Positions 1-7,267 are shown, counted from the stretch's first letter. The stretch is 11,401 bases of DNA from Bacillota bacterium (GCA_023413555.1 JAEZPG010000075.1:1-11401), one strand, 5' to 3'. Made by a program: numbers and translations. Notes: a model not told the origin generated them from the letters alone.

Positions 1-87
1 AATGTTAACAGATTTACCAAAGTAATGTGTAAATTTAAAAATCTATTATTCAATAGTACCAAAAATATATTTTATGTAAAAAATTTG

Positions 88-116
88 TTGCATTTTAAAA
101 GTAAAACGTATATTAT
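88..116 (+). promoter_or_regulatory. Candidate sigma-A promoter for asd
   Basis: A -35 like TTGCAT (88-93) is followed after 17 bases by a -10 like TATTAT (111-116). This would give a leader of about 100 bases before the asd start. The leader holds a short AT-rich hairpin (168-183, around TCTATATAGA), and I could not match it to a lysine riboswitch or T-box. The region is very AT-rich, so chance matches are possible. Confidence 0.45.
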
Positions 117-225
117 TATGTACTAGACAGACAGATGTTCGCCACAGAAACACATTATATAAGTTAACCTTCTATATAGAGGGCTATTACATAGAATATT
201 TGTCAAATAAAATGAGGTGAATAGA

Positions 226-1308
226 ATGGATAAGTTAAAAGTCGGTATTCTTGGTGCAACCGGTATGGTTGGTCAAAGATTTATTGCATTGTTAGAAAAT
301 CATCCTTGGTTTCAAGTAACAACGGTGGCTGCCAGCCCAAGAAGTGCGGGGAAGTCGTATGAAGAGGCGGTAGGTGGCAGATGGAAGATGAGCACTCCTA
401 TGCCAGAGGCAGTGAAAAACATGATAGTGTTAAATGTAAATGATGTAGAACATGTAAGCAAGCAAGTAGATTTTGTATTTAGTGCTGTTGATATGACAAA
501 GGAAGAGATTAAAGCTATTGAAGAATCATATGCTCAGACAGAGACTCCTGTAGTATCTAATAACAGCGCTCATAGATGGACTTCGGATGTACCAATGCTT
601 GTACCTGAACTAAATCCAGAACATCTAGAGGTTATTGATGCACAGAAGAAACGCCTAGGTACTGAGAAAGGCTTTATTGTTGTAAAACCAAACTGCTCTA
701 TCCAAAGCTATACTCCAGCGTTACATGCGTTAAGAGAATTTAAACCTAAGACTGTGGTGGCAACTACTTATCAGGCAATTTCTGGCGCAGGAAAGAACTT
801 TAAGGACTGGCCAGAAATGGAAGGTAATATCATTCCATACATTGGTGGAGAAGAAGAAAAGAGCGAGCAAGAACCTCTTAAAATTTGGGGTAAGGTAGTA
901 GATGGTAAGATTATAAAGGCTGATGGGCCGGTTATTACTACTCAGTGCATCCGTGTTCCAGTTTTAGACGGTCATACTGCAGCTGTATTTGTTACTTTTG
1001 AGATAAAACCTACAAAAGAGCAGATTATTAAGGCTTGGAGAGAATACAAGGGTCTTCCACAGGAACTTAATCTTCCTAGTGCACCAAAACAGTTCATTCA
1101 GTACCTAGAGGATGACAATCGCCCTCAAGTTGCTTTAGATGTTAACAATGAAAATGGTTTTGGAATCTCCATGGGACGTCTTCGTGAGGATACCGTATTT
1201 GATTATAAATTTGTAGGACTTTCTCACAATACAGTACGTGGGGCAGCAGGAGGCGGAGTATTAACGGCTGAATTGCTATATGCGAAAGGATTAATAAGCG
1301 CAAAATAG
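226..1308 (+). CDS. asd: Aspartate-semialdehyde dehydrogenase
   Basis: This cytoplasmic enzyme reduces L-aspartyl-4-phosphate with NADPH to aspartate semialdehyde, the branch-point step to lysine/diaminopimelate, threonine and methionine. The 360-residue protein starts with a Rossmann nucleotide-binding loop, GILGATGMVGQ (residues 7-17). The catalytic cysteine is in VVKPNCS (C157). The SGAGKNFK segment lies near 186-193, and the substrate and base residues are in CIRVPVLDGH (R243, H250). Length and motifs fit the archaeal/fungal-like class of ASADH rather than the classical E. coli-like one. An in-frame GTG at 217 also opens the frame, but it overlaps the ribosome binding site GAGGTGA (214-220). 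The ATG at 226, six bases downstream, is therefore the better start. The gene appears monocistronic: it has a likely promoter upstream and a strong terminator just after. Identification is firm; only the start choice is inferred. Confidence 0.95.
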   Translation: MDKLKVGILGATGMVGQRFIALLENHPWFQVTTVAASPRSAGKSYEEAVGGRWKMSTPMPEAVKNMIVLNVNDVEHVSKQVDFVFSAVDMTKEEIKAIEESYAQTETPVVSNNSAHRWTSDVPMLVPELNPEHLEVIDAQKKRLGTEKGFIVVKPNCSIQSYTPALHALREFKPKTVVATTYQAISGAGKNFKDWPEMEGNIIPYIGGEEEKSEQEPLKIWGKVVDGKIIKADGPVITTQCIRVPVLDGHTAAVFVTFEIKPTKEQIIKAWREYKGLPQELNLPSAPKQFIQYLEDDNRPQVALDVNNENGFGISMGRLREDTVFDYKFVGLSHNTVRGAAGGGVLTAELLYAKGLISAK

Positions 1309-1334
1309 AGTGTGACAAGACACACTTCTCTATA

Positions 1335-1390
1335 AAAAGCAAAGGATGGGAACTGATATAGACACATGTCAGTTCCCATCCTTTGCTTTT
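1335..1390. terminator. Strong bidirectional terminator between converging genes
   Basis: Perfect 22-bp inverted repeat (1335-1356 against 1369-1390) with a 12-base loop. The outer ends are AAAA and TTTT, so either strand gives a GC-containing stem followed by U residues. It lies between asd (ending 1308) and the minus-strand gene ending at 1409, and can end both transcripts. A second, weaker stem-loop (ATAGAG 1305-1310 with CTCTAT 1328-1333, TGTG 1311-1314 with CACA 1321-1324) begins at the asd stop codon. Confidence 0.9.
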
Positions 1391-1408
1391 GAAATTAAGA
1401 TTATGTAT

Positions 1409-2182
1409 TTATTTGATGTCTTTAAGATAACGAATAAAGGAAACAGCATTTTCTTTTTGACTTGAATTATTTAAAATGCCTATATAAAAGGAATAGGAGT
1501 TTTCTGAATCCTTGTTGTGTTTGTACCATTCAGAATAATTGCTATAGACCGAACTGTTGTCTAAGCATACACCATAGGCATGCTCTATATTAGCGTCTTC
1601 ATTTTGGTCATTGCTTGGTTCAGTGCTATCATCAGCCTGAATTCTTTTCTTTGTATAAAACAAGTCCTTTGTTAGATTGTCCAACTCTTCCTTAGATAAT
1701 ACTTCGGATAAATCGCAAAAGGCCCCATTTTTAGCGTAGTTACTAAAAACATCTTTATCAGCAATAATTACATCTAGGGTGCCAGTGGTTGCATAAACCG
1801 TAATTTGATTTTCTACAGTTCTATTCACTCGATCAAGGTCCATTATGAAACCATCTTGTATTGTAATGTCTTCTTTGTCTGGATTGAAGTCAATGAGCTT
1901 TCCAAAATCGTTAATTAAGGATTCAGTAGCTTCTTCACTATAGGCATCATTGATAGTTACCAATCGTAATACTACTTCGTCCTTTGGGATAATAAGCTTA
2001 ATGATGAAGTACAAGACTACTGCAATCACGATACCACTAGCTAAGAAAGCTTTTAAATAGTAATCTTTTATGTATTGTAGTTTTTTCTTAAACGTTAAAC
2101 TTTTAAACGTAACGATTTCTCGTTGAGGGGTACGCTTTTTATAAATGTTTGCATCCTTTCCTAATGCAGTATTCTTAGCCAT
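1409..2182 (-). CDS. Membrane-anchored protein with solute-binding-like outer domain
   Basis: The 257-residue protein is of unknown function. It has a lysine/arginine-rich cytoplasmic N-terminus (about 1-43), one hydrophobic membrane segment (about 45-65, from AFLASGIVIAVV) and a polar outer domain (66-257). In that domain TGTLDVIIADKD (133-144), YAKNGAFCDLSEVL (149-162) and the C-terminal ENAVSFIRYL look like fragments of the family 1 extracellular sugar-binding fold. However, the protein is roughly half the length of a normal receptor, has no lipobox and has no transporter genes beside it. The start is supported by AAAGGAG (minus strand, 2191-2197) eight bases upstream. It is transcribed towards asd and ends at the shared terminator. 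It may act as a sensor or a degenerate receptor; the fold assignment is my inference. Confidence 0.75.
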   Translation of the reverse strand: MAKNTALGKDANIYKKRTPQREIVTFKSLTFKKKLQYIKDYYLKAFLASGIVIAVVLYFIIKLIIPKDEVVLRLVTINDAYSEEATESLINDFGKLIDFNPDKEDITIQDGFIMDLDRVNRTVENQITVYATTGTLDVIIADKDVFSNYAKNGAFCDLSEVLSKEELDNLTKDLFYTKKRIQADDSTEPSNDQNEDANIEHAYGVCLDNSSVYSNYSEWYKHNKDSENSYSFYIGILNNSSQKENAVSFIRYLKDIK

Positions 2183-2211
2183 ATATTACACTCCTTTAGT
2201 ATATTTAAGTA

Positions 2212-2240
2212 AGTATAACACAGGATGCAGGCATTGAAAA
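2212..2240 (-). promoter_or_regulatory. Candidate promoter for the membrane-anchored protein gene
   Basis: Read on the minus strand, TTTTCA (2235-2240) is followed after 17 bases by TATACT (2212-2217). This places the transcription start about 10 bases before the ribosome binding site. The -10 is good and the -35 is modest. Confidence 0.45.
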
Positions 2241-2352
2241 GCAAGTATATGTAAAAAAAAACTAAAATTTTTATAGAATTTAATATAAAACTGGTGTAAA
2301 TCCTTGTTGCTTGTCTGTAGATTGAGAGAGTTATTGAGCATCACAAATGTTT

Positions 2353-2412
2353 TGAGAGAAAAGAAATCTGTCAATGCAATCTAAATAAAGATTAGACCAT
2401 TGACAGATTCTT
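2353..2412 (-). terminator. Intrinsic terminator of the uracil permease gene
   Basis: A 12-bp perfect stem pairs AATCTGTCAATG (2365-2376) with CATTGACAGATT (2398-2409). Three further pairs lie beyond a one-base bulge, and the loop can fold into a smaller AATCT/AGATT stem. On the minus strand the stem is followed by a T-rich run (complement of 2353-2366). It lies 43 bases past the permease stop codon. Confidence 0.75.
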
Positions 2413-2454
2413 AGTTTTTGTATACAAATGATTAAGATATTGATAGTATGATAG

Positions 2455-3780
2455 CTATTCGATAGAATCCTTTTCAGCAGCTGAATCTGTACTTGTCTTT
2501 TCAGGAAGAATCGCAGCAAAGATAATACCAAGAATCGCAGCGATAGCAAGACCTGAGATAGAAAGGCCATCTGTGTTAGGGAGGATAACCTTGTCTACAC
2601 CAATACCAAGTACCAAGATTAGAGAAGAAATCATTAAGTTTCTACTGTTAGACATATCAATTTTATGATTTATTAGGATACGTACACCAACGCTGGAAAT
2701 CATACCAAATAACACGATGCTGATACCACCGCTTACTGCTGGTGGAACCTGTTGGATTATAGTCCCGAATTTACCAAAAACACCAAGAATTACTGCGAAT
2801 ACAGCTGCAATTCTTAAGCAGGATGGATCGTAGTTTTTTGTTACAGCAAGAACACCGGTGTTCTCACCATAAGTAGTATTAGCAGGCCCACCAAACAAAC
2901 CTGCCATAGCGGTAGCCAAACCATCACCAATTAACGTACGATGTACACCAGGATTTGCAATGAAGTTCTTTCCAACAACAGCACCATTTGTCGTAATATC
3001 TCCAACATGTTCAATGATGGTAACAAGAGAAATAGGAGCAATTGCTAGGATGGCATCTAAGTCAAACTTAGGAAGCACTAGAAACTGGTCAAGAATGTGA
3101 CTGTCAGTAAAGGATAGGAAAGAAGCATTATGGAAAGCATCTCCCCAGGATTTTGTATCAAGAATACCAAGAGGGATACATATTACATAACCTACAATTA
3201 ATGCAATAAGAATTGGCATAAGATTAAGAAAACCTTTTGCAAAGACAGAAACTCCAATAATAATGAGTATTACCAGTGCGGCGACCAAGGCCTTCATCGG
3301 TACAAAAGTACCATTATTAACACTGTCTTTAAAAAATGCATTTCCAGTTGCACTGGTACATAGTCTAAGGCCAATCACAATAATCATTGGTCCGGTAACA
3401 ATAGGTGGTAATATCTTTGTGACCTTCTGATAACCAATTATTTTTATTAATATAGCAAAAAGTACATAAATCAAACCAGCTATAATTATCGCACCTTTTA
3501 CTTTGGCAAGATTGTCTAGATTAATGCTGGCATTACCAAGGTTGTCTCCGCCGTCCCAGAGAACATATTGAATGGCACCCATGAATGCAAAGCTGGAACC
3601 TAGGAATACAGGAACCTTTCGCTTTGTAACACCATGGAACAGCAATGTGCCTAGGCCTGCACATATTAACGTAAGAGAGGCATTTAAACCTGTTAACATA
3701 GGGACTAAAACTGTGGCGCCAAACATTGCAAGAACATGTTGAATACCCAAGAGAATTTTTTGACTAAAACTCTTTTCCAT
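2455..3780 (-). CDS. uraA: Uracil/xanthine permease, NCS2 family (UraA-like)
   Basis: This membrane protein is predicted to import uracil, driven by the proton gradient, for pyrimidine salvage. The 441-residue length is close to E. coli UraA. Family hallmarks are the N-terminal LLGIQHVLAMFGATVLVPML (10-29), the SSFAFMGAI segment (62-70), the IIEHVGD segment with E257 and H258, and the NCS2 signature TTYGENTGV (302-310) with E306. The two glutamates match the substrate and proton-coupling residues of UraA (E241, E290). Many hydrophobic segments agree with the 14-TM fold. The start is supported by GGAGG (3787-3791, minus strand) six bases upstream. The promoter lies about 70 bases before the start, which leaves a short leader without room for a PyrR-type attenuator. 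The C-terminal tail is charged and variable. Xanthine or another nucleobase cannot be excluded as substrate. Confidence 0.92.
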   Translation of the reverse strand: MEKSFSQKILLGIQHVLAMFGATVLVPMLTGLNASLTLICAGLGTLLFHGVTKRKVPVFLGSSFAFMGAIQYVLWDGGDNLGNASINLDNLAKVKGAIIIAGLIYVLFAILIKIIGYQKVTKILPPIVTGPMIIVIGLRLCTSATGNAFFKDSVNNGTFVPMKALVAALVILIIIGVSVFAKGFLNLMPILIALIVGYVICIPLGILDTKSWGDAFHNASFLSFTDSHILDQFLVLPKFDLDAILAIAPISLVTIIEHVGDITTNGAVVGKNFIANPGVHRTLIGDGLATAMAGLFGGPANTTYGENTGVLAVTKNYDPSCLRIAAVFAVILGVFGKFGTIIQQVPPAVSGGISIVLFGMISSVGVRILINHKIDMSNSRNLMISSLILVLGIGVDKVILPNTDGLSISGLAIAAILGIIFAAILPEKTSTDSAAEKDSIE

Positions 3781-3827
3781 ACAAAACCTCCACTTTATCT
3801 TATACTCATATTAAATTATCATATAAT

Positions 3828-3856
3828 AGTATAAGGACTTAAAAGAGTTGAGTCAA
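3828..3856 (-). promoter_or_regulatory. Near-consensus promoter for the uracil permease gene
   Basis: On the minus strand, TTGACT (3851-3856) and TATACT (3828-3833) are separated by exactly 17 bases. Each hexamer matches the sigma-A consensus at five of six positions. The predicted RNA start is near 3820, giving a leader of about 40 bases. Confidence 0.75.
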
Positions 3857-3973
3857 TATATATCAAATAAAATCAGCAGAACGGATTTATTAGAATATAT
3901 AATGATATTTAGTAGAAGTGTGTCTGATTATTAGATAAAATGTTGAATGTGCTTAAATTTTGGCTACATTGCA

Positions 3974-3979
3974 TATAAT
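3974..3979 (+). promoter_or_regulatory. Possible -10 element for the 125-residue protein gene
   Basis: A perfect TATAAT lies about 30 bases before the chosen start at 4010, but no convincing -35 was found at 16-18 bases upstream. If used, transcription starts near 3986, which excludes the upstream in-frame ATG at 3947. Confidence 0.3.
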
Positions 3980-4009
3980 AAGATATTATTAAAGTTTATG
4001 GAGGACAAT

Positions 4010-4387
4010 ATGGGAAAAAAAGATGGAATAGGAAAGAGTAAAAACTTGGAGTTGCTTTATATGGCCCAGGAGGCTGTGTCCATTAAGGATTTGGAAAAAA
4101 CACTTTTTGACAAATTGGAAGAGATTCATGTATGGCCTGAGATTGGTATTATGGAACTAAATATGCCTAGTGGTATCATCGCAGATGTTGAGACTTTGAC
4201 AGAGTACATGGAAGAAGAGGAAGATTTAAAATTTATGAAGGAAAAACAAATTCAGAGTGTTTATGCTCTTACCGTAGCAGAAGAAGGTCTTAATGAGTTA
4301 ATGGATTACGTGAAAATCTGGATTAAGGAATACGGTGGTTTACTTTGCTCCGACAGTGATGATTTTACTCCGATTTATATACAATAG
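4010..4387 (+). CDS. Hypothetical acidic protein, 125 residues
   Basis: I do not recognise this family. The protein is acidic, with no signal peptide and no membrane segment, so it is probably cytoplasmic. After a lysine-rich start (MGKKDGIGKSK) there is a likely helical segment (about 15-40). An extended stretch containing VWPEIGIMELNMPSG (about 42-56) comes next, then a very acidic segment, EYMEEEEDLKFMKEK (about 65-79). The C-terminal part, ending in GGLLCSDSDDFTPIYIQ, may be mixed alpha/beta. The frame opens at 3947, but the ATG at 4010 has GGAGG (4000-4004) five bases upstream, while 3947 and 3998 lack a site, so 4010 is preferred. It is divergent from the permease gene and 280 bases before the GH94 gene, with no clear terminator after it. 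Partial readthrough into the GH94 unit is possible. Confidence 0.75.
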   Translation: MGKKDGIGKSKNLELLYMAQEAVSIKDLEKTLFDKLEEIHVWPEIGIMELNMPSGIIADVETLTEYMEEEEDLKFMKEKQIQSVYALTVAEEGLNELMDYVKIWIKEYGGLLCSDSDDFTPIYIQ

Positions 4388-4440
4388 GGGGAACCTGGTT
4401 CAGAGTATTTATAAAATTTCGTTAGAATTTCTGTATACAA

Positions 4441-4461
4441 AATAGTATAAGAATAGTATAA
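4441..4461. repeat. Tandem 10-mer AATAGTATAA, 11-bp period
   Basis: Two exact copies of AATAGTATAA (4441-4450 and 4452-4461) are separated by one base, so they lie one helical turn apart. A near copy, ATAGTATAAT, is at 4590-4599. AATAGTATAAG also occurs at 3826-3835 inside the permease promoter. They could be protein-binding sites, promoter debris or AT-rich chance. Confidence 0.5.
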
Positions 4462-4540
4462 ACGAAAATCTTTCAAAAAAGTTTCGAAATATCATATATA
4501 ATAAACAAGTATAGTCTCTTATTTTTGTGAATCTCGCTGC

Positions 4541-4569
4541 TTGTAATAGAAAATAATGTATAATATAAT
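4541..4569 (+). promoter_or_regulatory. Candidate promoter for the cellobiose phosphorylase gene
   Basis: TTGTAA (4541-4546) and a perfect TATAAT (4564-4569) are 17 bases apart. The predicted start near 4576 gives a leader of about 90 bases. A consensus TTGACA at 4577-4582 lies just downstream, but the nearest TATAAT (4594-4599) is only 11 bases from it, too close for a normal promoter. Confidence 0.5.
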
Positions 4570-4615
4570 AGGGTTATTGACAGAATAACATAGTATAATA
4601 AGTAACTTATACATA

Positions 4616-4638
4616 TTTTCGTAAGTTTTCGTAACGAA
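4616..4638. promoter_or_regulatory. Possible operator: tandem TTTTCGTAA with palindrome
   Basis: TTTTCGTAAG (4616-4625) is directly followed by TTTTCGTAAC (4626-4635). The second copy also forms the inverted repeat TTCGT-A-ACGAA (4628-4638). Related TTTCG words are found upstream at 4417-4423 (TTTCGTT), 4460-4468 (AAACGAAAA, inverted) and 4482-4489 (TTTCGAAA). The position, between the likely RNA start and the ribosome binding site of the GH94 gene, would suit a repressor roadblock. The regulator is unknown. Confidence 0.4.
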
Positions 4639-4667
4639 GATTATTAAAGAAATAAGGGAGAGAAAGA

Positions 4668-7106
4668 ATGAAATTTGGATATTTTGATGATTTGAACAAG
4701 GAATATGTTATTACTACACCTACTACACCATATCCTTGGATTAACTACCTGGGATCTCAAGAGTTTTTTACTATTATCTCTAATACCTCAGGTGGTTACA
4801 GCTTTTGTAAGGATGCGAAATTAAGAAGAATTACTCGGTATCGTTATAACAATGTTCCCCTTGATTTAGGTGGAGGTCATTACTTTTACTTATATGATAA
4901 TGGGGATTTTTGGAGCCCAGGTTGGGCACCAGCAAAAAAAGAGCTAGATTTTTATGAATGTCGTCATGGTATGGGATATACTACAATCAATGGAAAGAGA
5001 AATGGAATTTCCACCAAAGTGACGTACTTTGTTCCATTAAACTATCATGGTGAGATTCAGAAAATTGTGGTAGAGAATGAGGCAGATACAAAGAAGAATG
5101 TTAAATTGTTCTCCTTTATAGAATGGTGTCTATGGAATGCAGATGATGATGATCGTAATTTCCAGCGTAACTTCAATACTGGAGAAGTAGAGGTGAAGGG
5201 CTCTGTTATTTATCATAAGACAGAGTACAAGGAACGTCGTAATCACTATGCGTTTTATTCTGTAAATGCTCCAATCAGTGGATTTGATTCTGATAGAGAG
5301 AGCTTTATCGGTACATACAATGGATTTACTGATCCTCAGGTGGTAGTAGAGGGCAAATCTAAAAACTCAGTAGCTGACGGGTGGTCTCCTTGTGCTTCTC
5401 ATTGCATAGAGATAAACTTAGAGCCAGGGGAAAAGAAGGAACTTGTGTTTATCCTTGGATATGTAGAGAATCCGGTAGAGGAGAAGTGGGAGGCTAAGGG
5501 TGTAATCAATAAGAAGAAAGCCGAGGCCATGATTGATCAGTTTGCTACTGTAGAAGCTGTAGACAAAGCATTTGAAGAGTTAGTAGCTCATTGGGACAAG
5601 CTACTTTCCAAGTATACTGTCGAATCCGACGATAAGAAGTTAAATAGACAAGTAAATATCTGGAACCAGTATCAATGTATGGTTACATTTAATTTATCCA
5701 GAAGTGCATCCTATTTTGAATCAGGTGTTGGACGTGGTATGGGCTTTAGGGATTCCAATCAGGATTTACTTGGTTTTGTACACCAGATTCCTGACAGAGC
5801 AAGAGAGAGAATCATTGATTTAGCTTCTACTCAGTTAGAGGATGGTGGAGCATACCATCAGTATCAGCCATTGACTAAGAAGGGTAATGATGCGATTGGC
5901 GGTAACTTCAATGATGATCCATTATGGCTGATTTTAGCAGTAGTAGCTTACATAAAGGAAACCGGAGATTATTCCATTCTTGATGTAATGACTCCATTTG
6001 ATAATGATATGAGTACTGCAACTCCATTAGCGGATCATTTAAAGAGAAGCTTTGACCATGTAATTCATAATATAGGACCTCATGGCCTTCCTTTAATTGG
6101 TCGTGCTGACTGGAATGACTGTCTGAATTTGAATTGTTTCTCTACAGAACCGGGAGAATCCTTCCAGACTTCAACCTCCAAGGATGGGCGTGTGGCGGAA
6201 TCAGTATTAATTGCCGGTATGTTTACCAGCATTGGTGAAGAATATGCCAAGTTAATGGATAAGATTGGTAATAAAGAAGAAGCACAGAGAGCATTTACAG
6301 AGGTTGACAAAATGAGACAGGTTATCATGGAGCACGGTTGGGATGGAAAATGGTTTATTCGTGCGTATGATGATTTTGGTAGACCACTTGGTAGTGATCA
6401 GAATGAAGAAGGTAAGATATTTATAGAATCCCAGGGTTATTGTGTTATGGGTGGCTGTGGTCTTGAGGACGGTAAGGCTATTCAAGCCCTAGATTCTGTT
6501 GAAGAACGTCTGGGCACTAAGTACGGATTGGTTTTAAACAATCCTGCATTTACAAAATATTATGTTGAGTATGGTGAGATTTCAACATATCCTGGCGGCT
6601 ATAAAGAAAATGCAGGTATTTTCTGTCATAACAACGCTTGGATAATGTGTGCAGAAGCAGTAGTAGGCCGGGGAGATAAGGCATTTGACTACTATACAAG
6701 AATTGCTCCTGCATATACAGAGGAGTATAGTGAAATTCATAGAACAGAGCCTTATGTATATTCTCAAATGGTTGCAGGTAAAGATGCAAAACGTTTTGGA
6801 GAAGCAAAGAATTCTTGGTTAACAGGAACTGCTTCCTGGAACTTTGTGGCAATCTCTCAGTATATCCTTGGTATCAAACCAGAGTATGATGGACTTATGA
6901 TTGATCCAGTAATTCCGCATGACTGGGATGCATATAAGGTTACAAGGGAGTTCCGTGGAGATGTTTATAAGATTACAATTGAGAATCCAAAACATGTTTG
7001 TACAGGAGTAGCCAAGATGGTTGTTGACGGCAAGGAAGTTGCTGGTAACATTATCCCTGTAATCGGAGATGGAAAGAATCATGAGGTCTCAGTAGTATTA
7101 GGATAA
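4668..7106 (+). CDS. cbp: Cellobiose phosphorylase, GH94
   Basis: This cytoplasmic enzyme splits cellobiose with inorganic phosphate into alpha-glucose 1-phosphate and glucose, saving one ATP per cellobiose compared with hydrolysis. At 812 residues it has the length of clostridial cellobiose phosphorylases and is far shorter than cellodextrin phosphorylases (near 1000). The N-terminal beta-sandwich domain (about 1-300) holds NNVPLDLGGG and SPGWAP, followed by the (alpha/alpha)6 barrel. The barrel contains SYFESGVGRGMGFRDSNQD (348-366) and GRADWNDCLNL (478-488); by family comparison D484 is the general acid. Phosphate-site segments are CHNNAW (653-658) and WLTGTASWN (717-725). There is no signal peptide. 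GGGAGA (4656-4661) precedes the ATG by six bases. No transporter or regulator gene adjoins it. Other GH94 specificities such as chitobiose are less likely, given the strong resemblance to the clostridial cellobiose enzymes. Confidence 0.95.
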   Translation: MKFGYFDDLNKEYVITTPTTPYPWINYLGSQEFFTIISNTSGGYSFCKDAKLRRITRYRYNNVPLDLGGGHYFYLYDNGDFWSPGWAPAKKELDFYECRHGMGYTTINGKRNGISTKVTYFVPLNYHGEIQKIVVENEADTKKNVKLFSFIEWCLWNADDDDRNFQRNFNTGEVEVKGSVIYHKTEYKERRNHYAFYSVNAPISGFDSDRESFIGTYNGFTDPQVVVEGKSKNSVADGWSPCASHCIEINLEPGEKKELVFILGYVENPVEEKWEAKGVINKKKAEAMIDQFATVEAVDKAFEELVAHWDKLLSKYTVESDDKKLNRQVNIWNQYQCMVTFNLSRSASYFESGVGRGMGFRDSNQDLLGFVHQIPDRARERIIDLASTQLEDGGAYHQYQPLTKKGNDAIGGNFNDDPLWLILAVVAYIKETGDYSILDVMTPFDNDMSTATPLADHLKRSFDHVIHNIGPHGLPLIGRADWNDCLNLNCFSTEPGESFQTSTSKDGRVAESVLIAGMFTSIGEEYAKLMDKIGNKEEAQRAFTEVDKMRQVIMEHGWDGKWFIRAYDDFGRPLGSDQNEEGKIFIESQGYCVMGGCGLEDGKAIQALDSVEERLGTKYGLVLNNPAFTKYYVEYGEISTYPGGYKENAGIFCHNNAWIMCAEAVVGRGDKAFDYYTRIAPAYTEEYSEIHRTEPYVYSQMVAGKDAKRFGEAKNSWLTGTASWNFVAISQYILGIKPEYDGLMIDPVIPHDWDAYKVTREFRGDVYKITIENPKHVCTGVAKMVVDGKEVAGNIIPVIGDGKNHEVSVVLG

Positions 7107-7112
7107 TGCTGA

Positions 7113-7210
7113 ATAGGTGAGTGGATTCCAGCAGGGAGGAGGAATCCGCAAATTGTCAGGGAAGTGGATTTGCTGTCAAGACGTAGAGGGTGACAGTACG
7201 CTTCACTTAT
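7113..7210 (+). ncRNA. Possible structured RNA: closing helix with three hairpins
   Basis: A closing helix pairs ATAGGTGA (7113-7120) with TCACTTAT (7203-7210), eight pairs with one G-U. It encloses three back-to-back hairpins: GGATTCC/GGAATCC (7123-7129/7141-7147), GCAAAT/ATTTGC (7148-7153/7168-7173) and TGTCA/TGACA (7174-7178/7191-7195). Each loop is purine-rich with AGGGA- or GAGGG-like words. TGTCA also occurs in the second loop (7154-7158), so an alternative pairing with 7191-7195 is possible. The element begins six bases after the GH94 stop codon and is followed at once by a terminator. I could not match it to a known riboswitch class. It may be a 3' UTR element, a processed small RNA or a cis-regulator. 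The fold was done by eye without energy calculation. Confidence 0.4.
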
Positions 7211-7216
7211 ATAATG

Positions 7217-7267
7217 AAAAAGGAAGGATAACTGGTATAAAATCACATGCCATTATTCTTCCTTTTT
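7217..7267 (+). terminator. Intrinsic terminator after the GH94 gene
   Basis: A long hairpin pairs 7217-7238 (beginning AAAAAGGAAG) with 7247-7267 (ending CTTCCTTTTT), with one bulged C and two G-U pairs. The stem closes with A and T runs, so it may work on both strands. It ends the GH94 transcript, including the RNA-like element before it. Confidence 0.8.

Noticed and set aside
1..225. Lysine riboswitch or T-box before asd
   Set aside because: The leader from the likely promoter is only about 100 bases, AT-rich, with one small hairpin and none of the conserved motifs of these elements.
2186..2374. Small minus-strand open frame of 62 codons in the spacer between the permease and the membrane-anchored protein genes
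   Set aside because: It covers the candidate promoter of the next gene, has low-complexity composition and lacks a ribosome binding site.
3947..4009. Upstream in-frame ATG giving a 146-residue form of the hypothetical protein
   Set aside because: It has no ribosome binding site, lies before the likely -10 at 3974, and the extra residues look like translated AT-rich spacer.
4577..4599. TTGACA with TATAAT as a GH94 promoter
   Set aside because: The two hexamers are only 11 bases apart, too close for sigma-A; the pair at 4541-4569 has the proper 17-base spacing.
6080..7082. Several minus-strand open frames inside the GH94 gene
   Set aside because: They are shadows of a clearly coding plus-strand gene, with no ribosome binding sites or recognisable protein motifs.
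7183..7202. T-box-like string AGGGTGACAGTACGC
   Set aside because: It only loosely resembles the T-box motif AGGGTGGNACCGCG. There is no room for Stem I and no antiterminator pairing with the terminator at 7217-7267.
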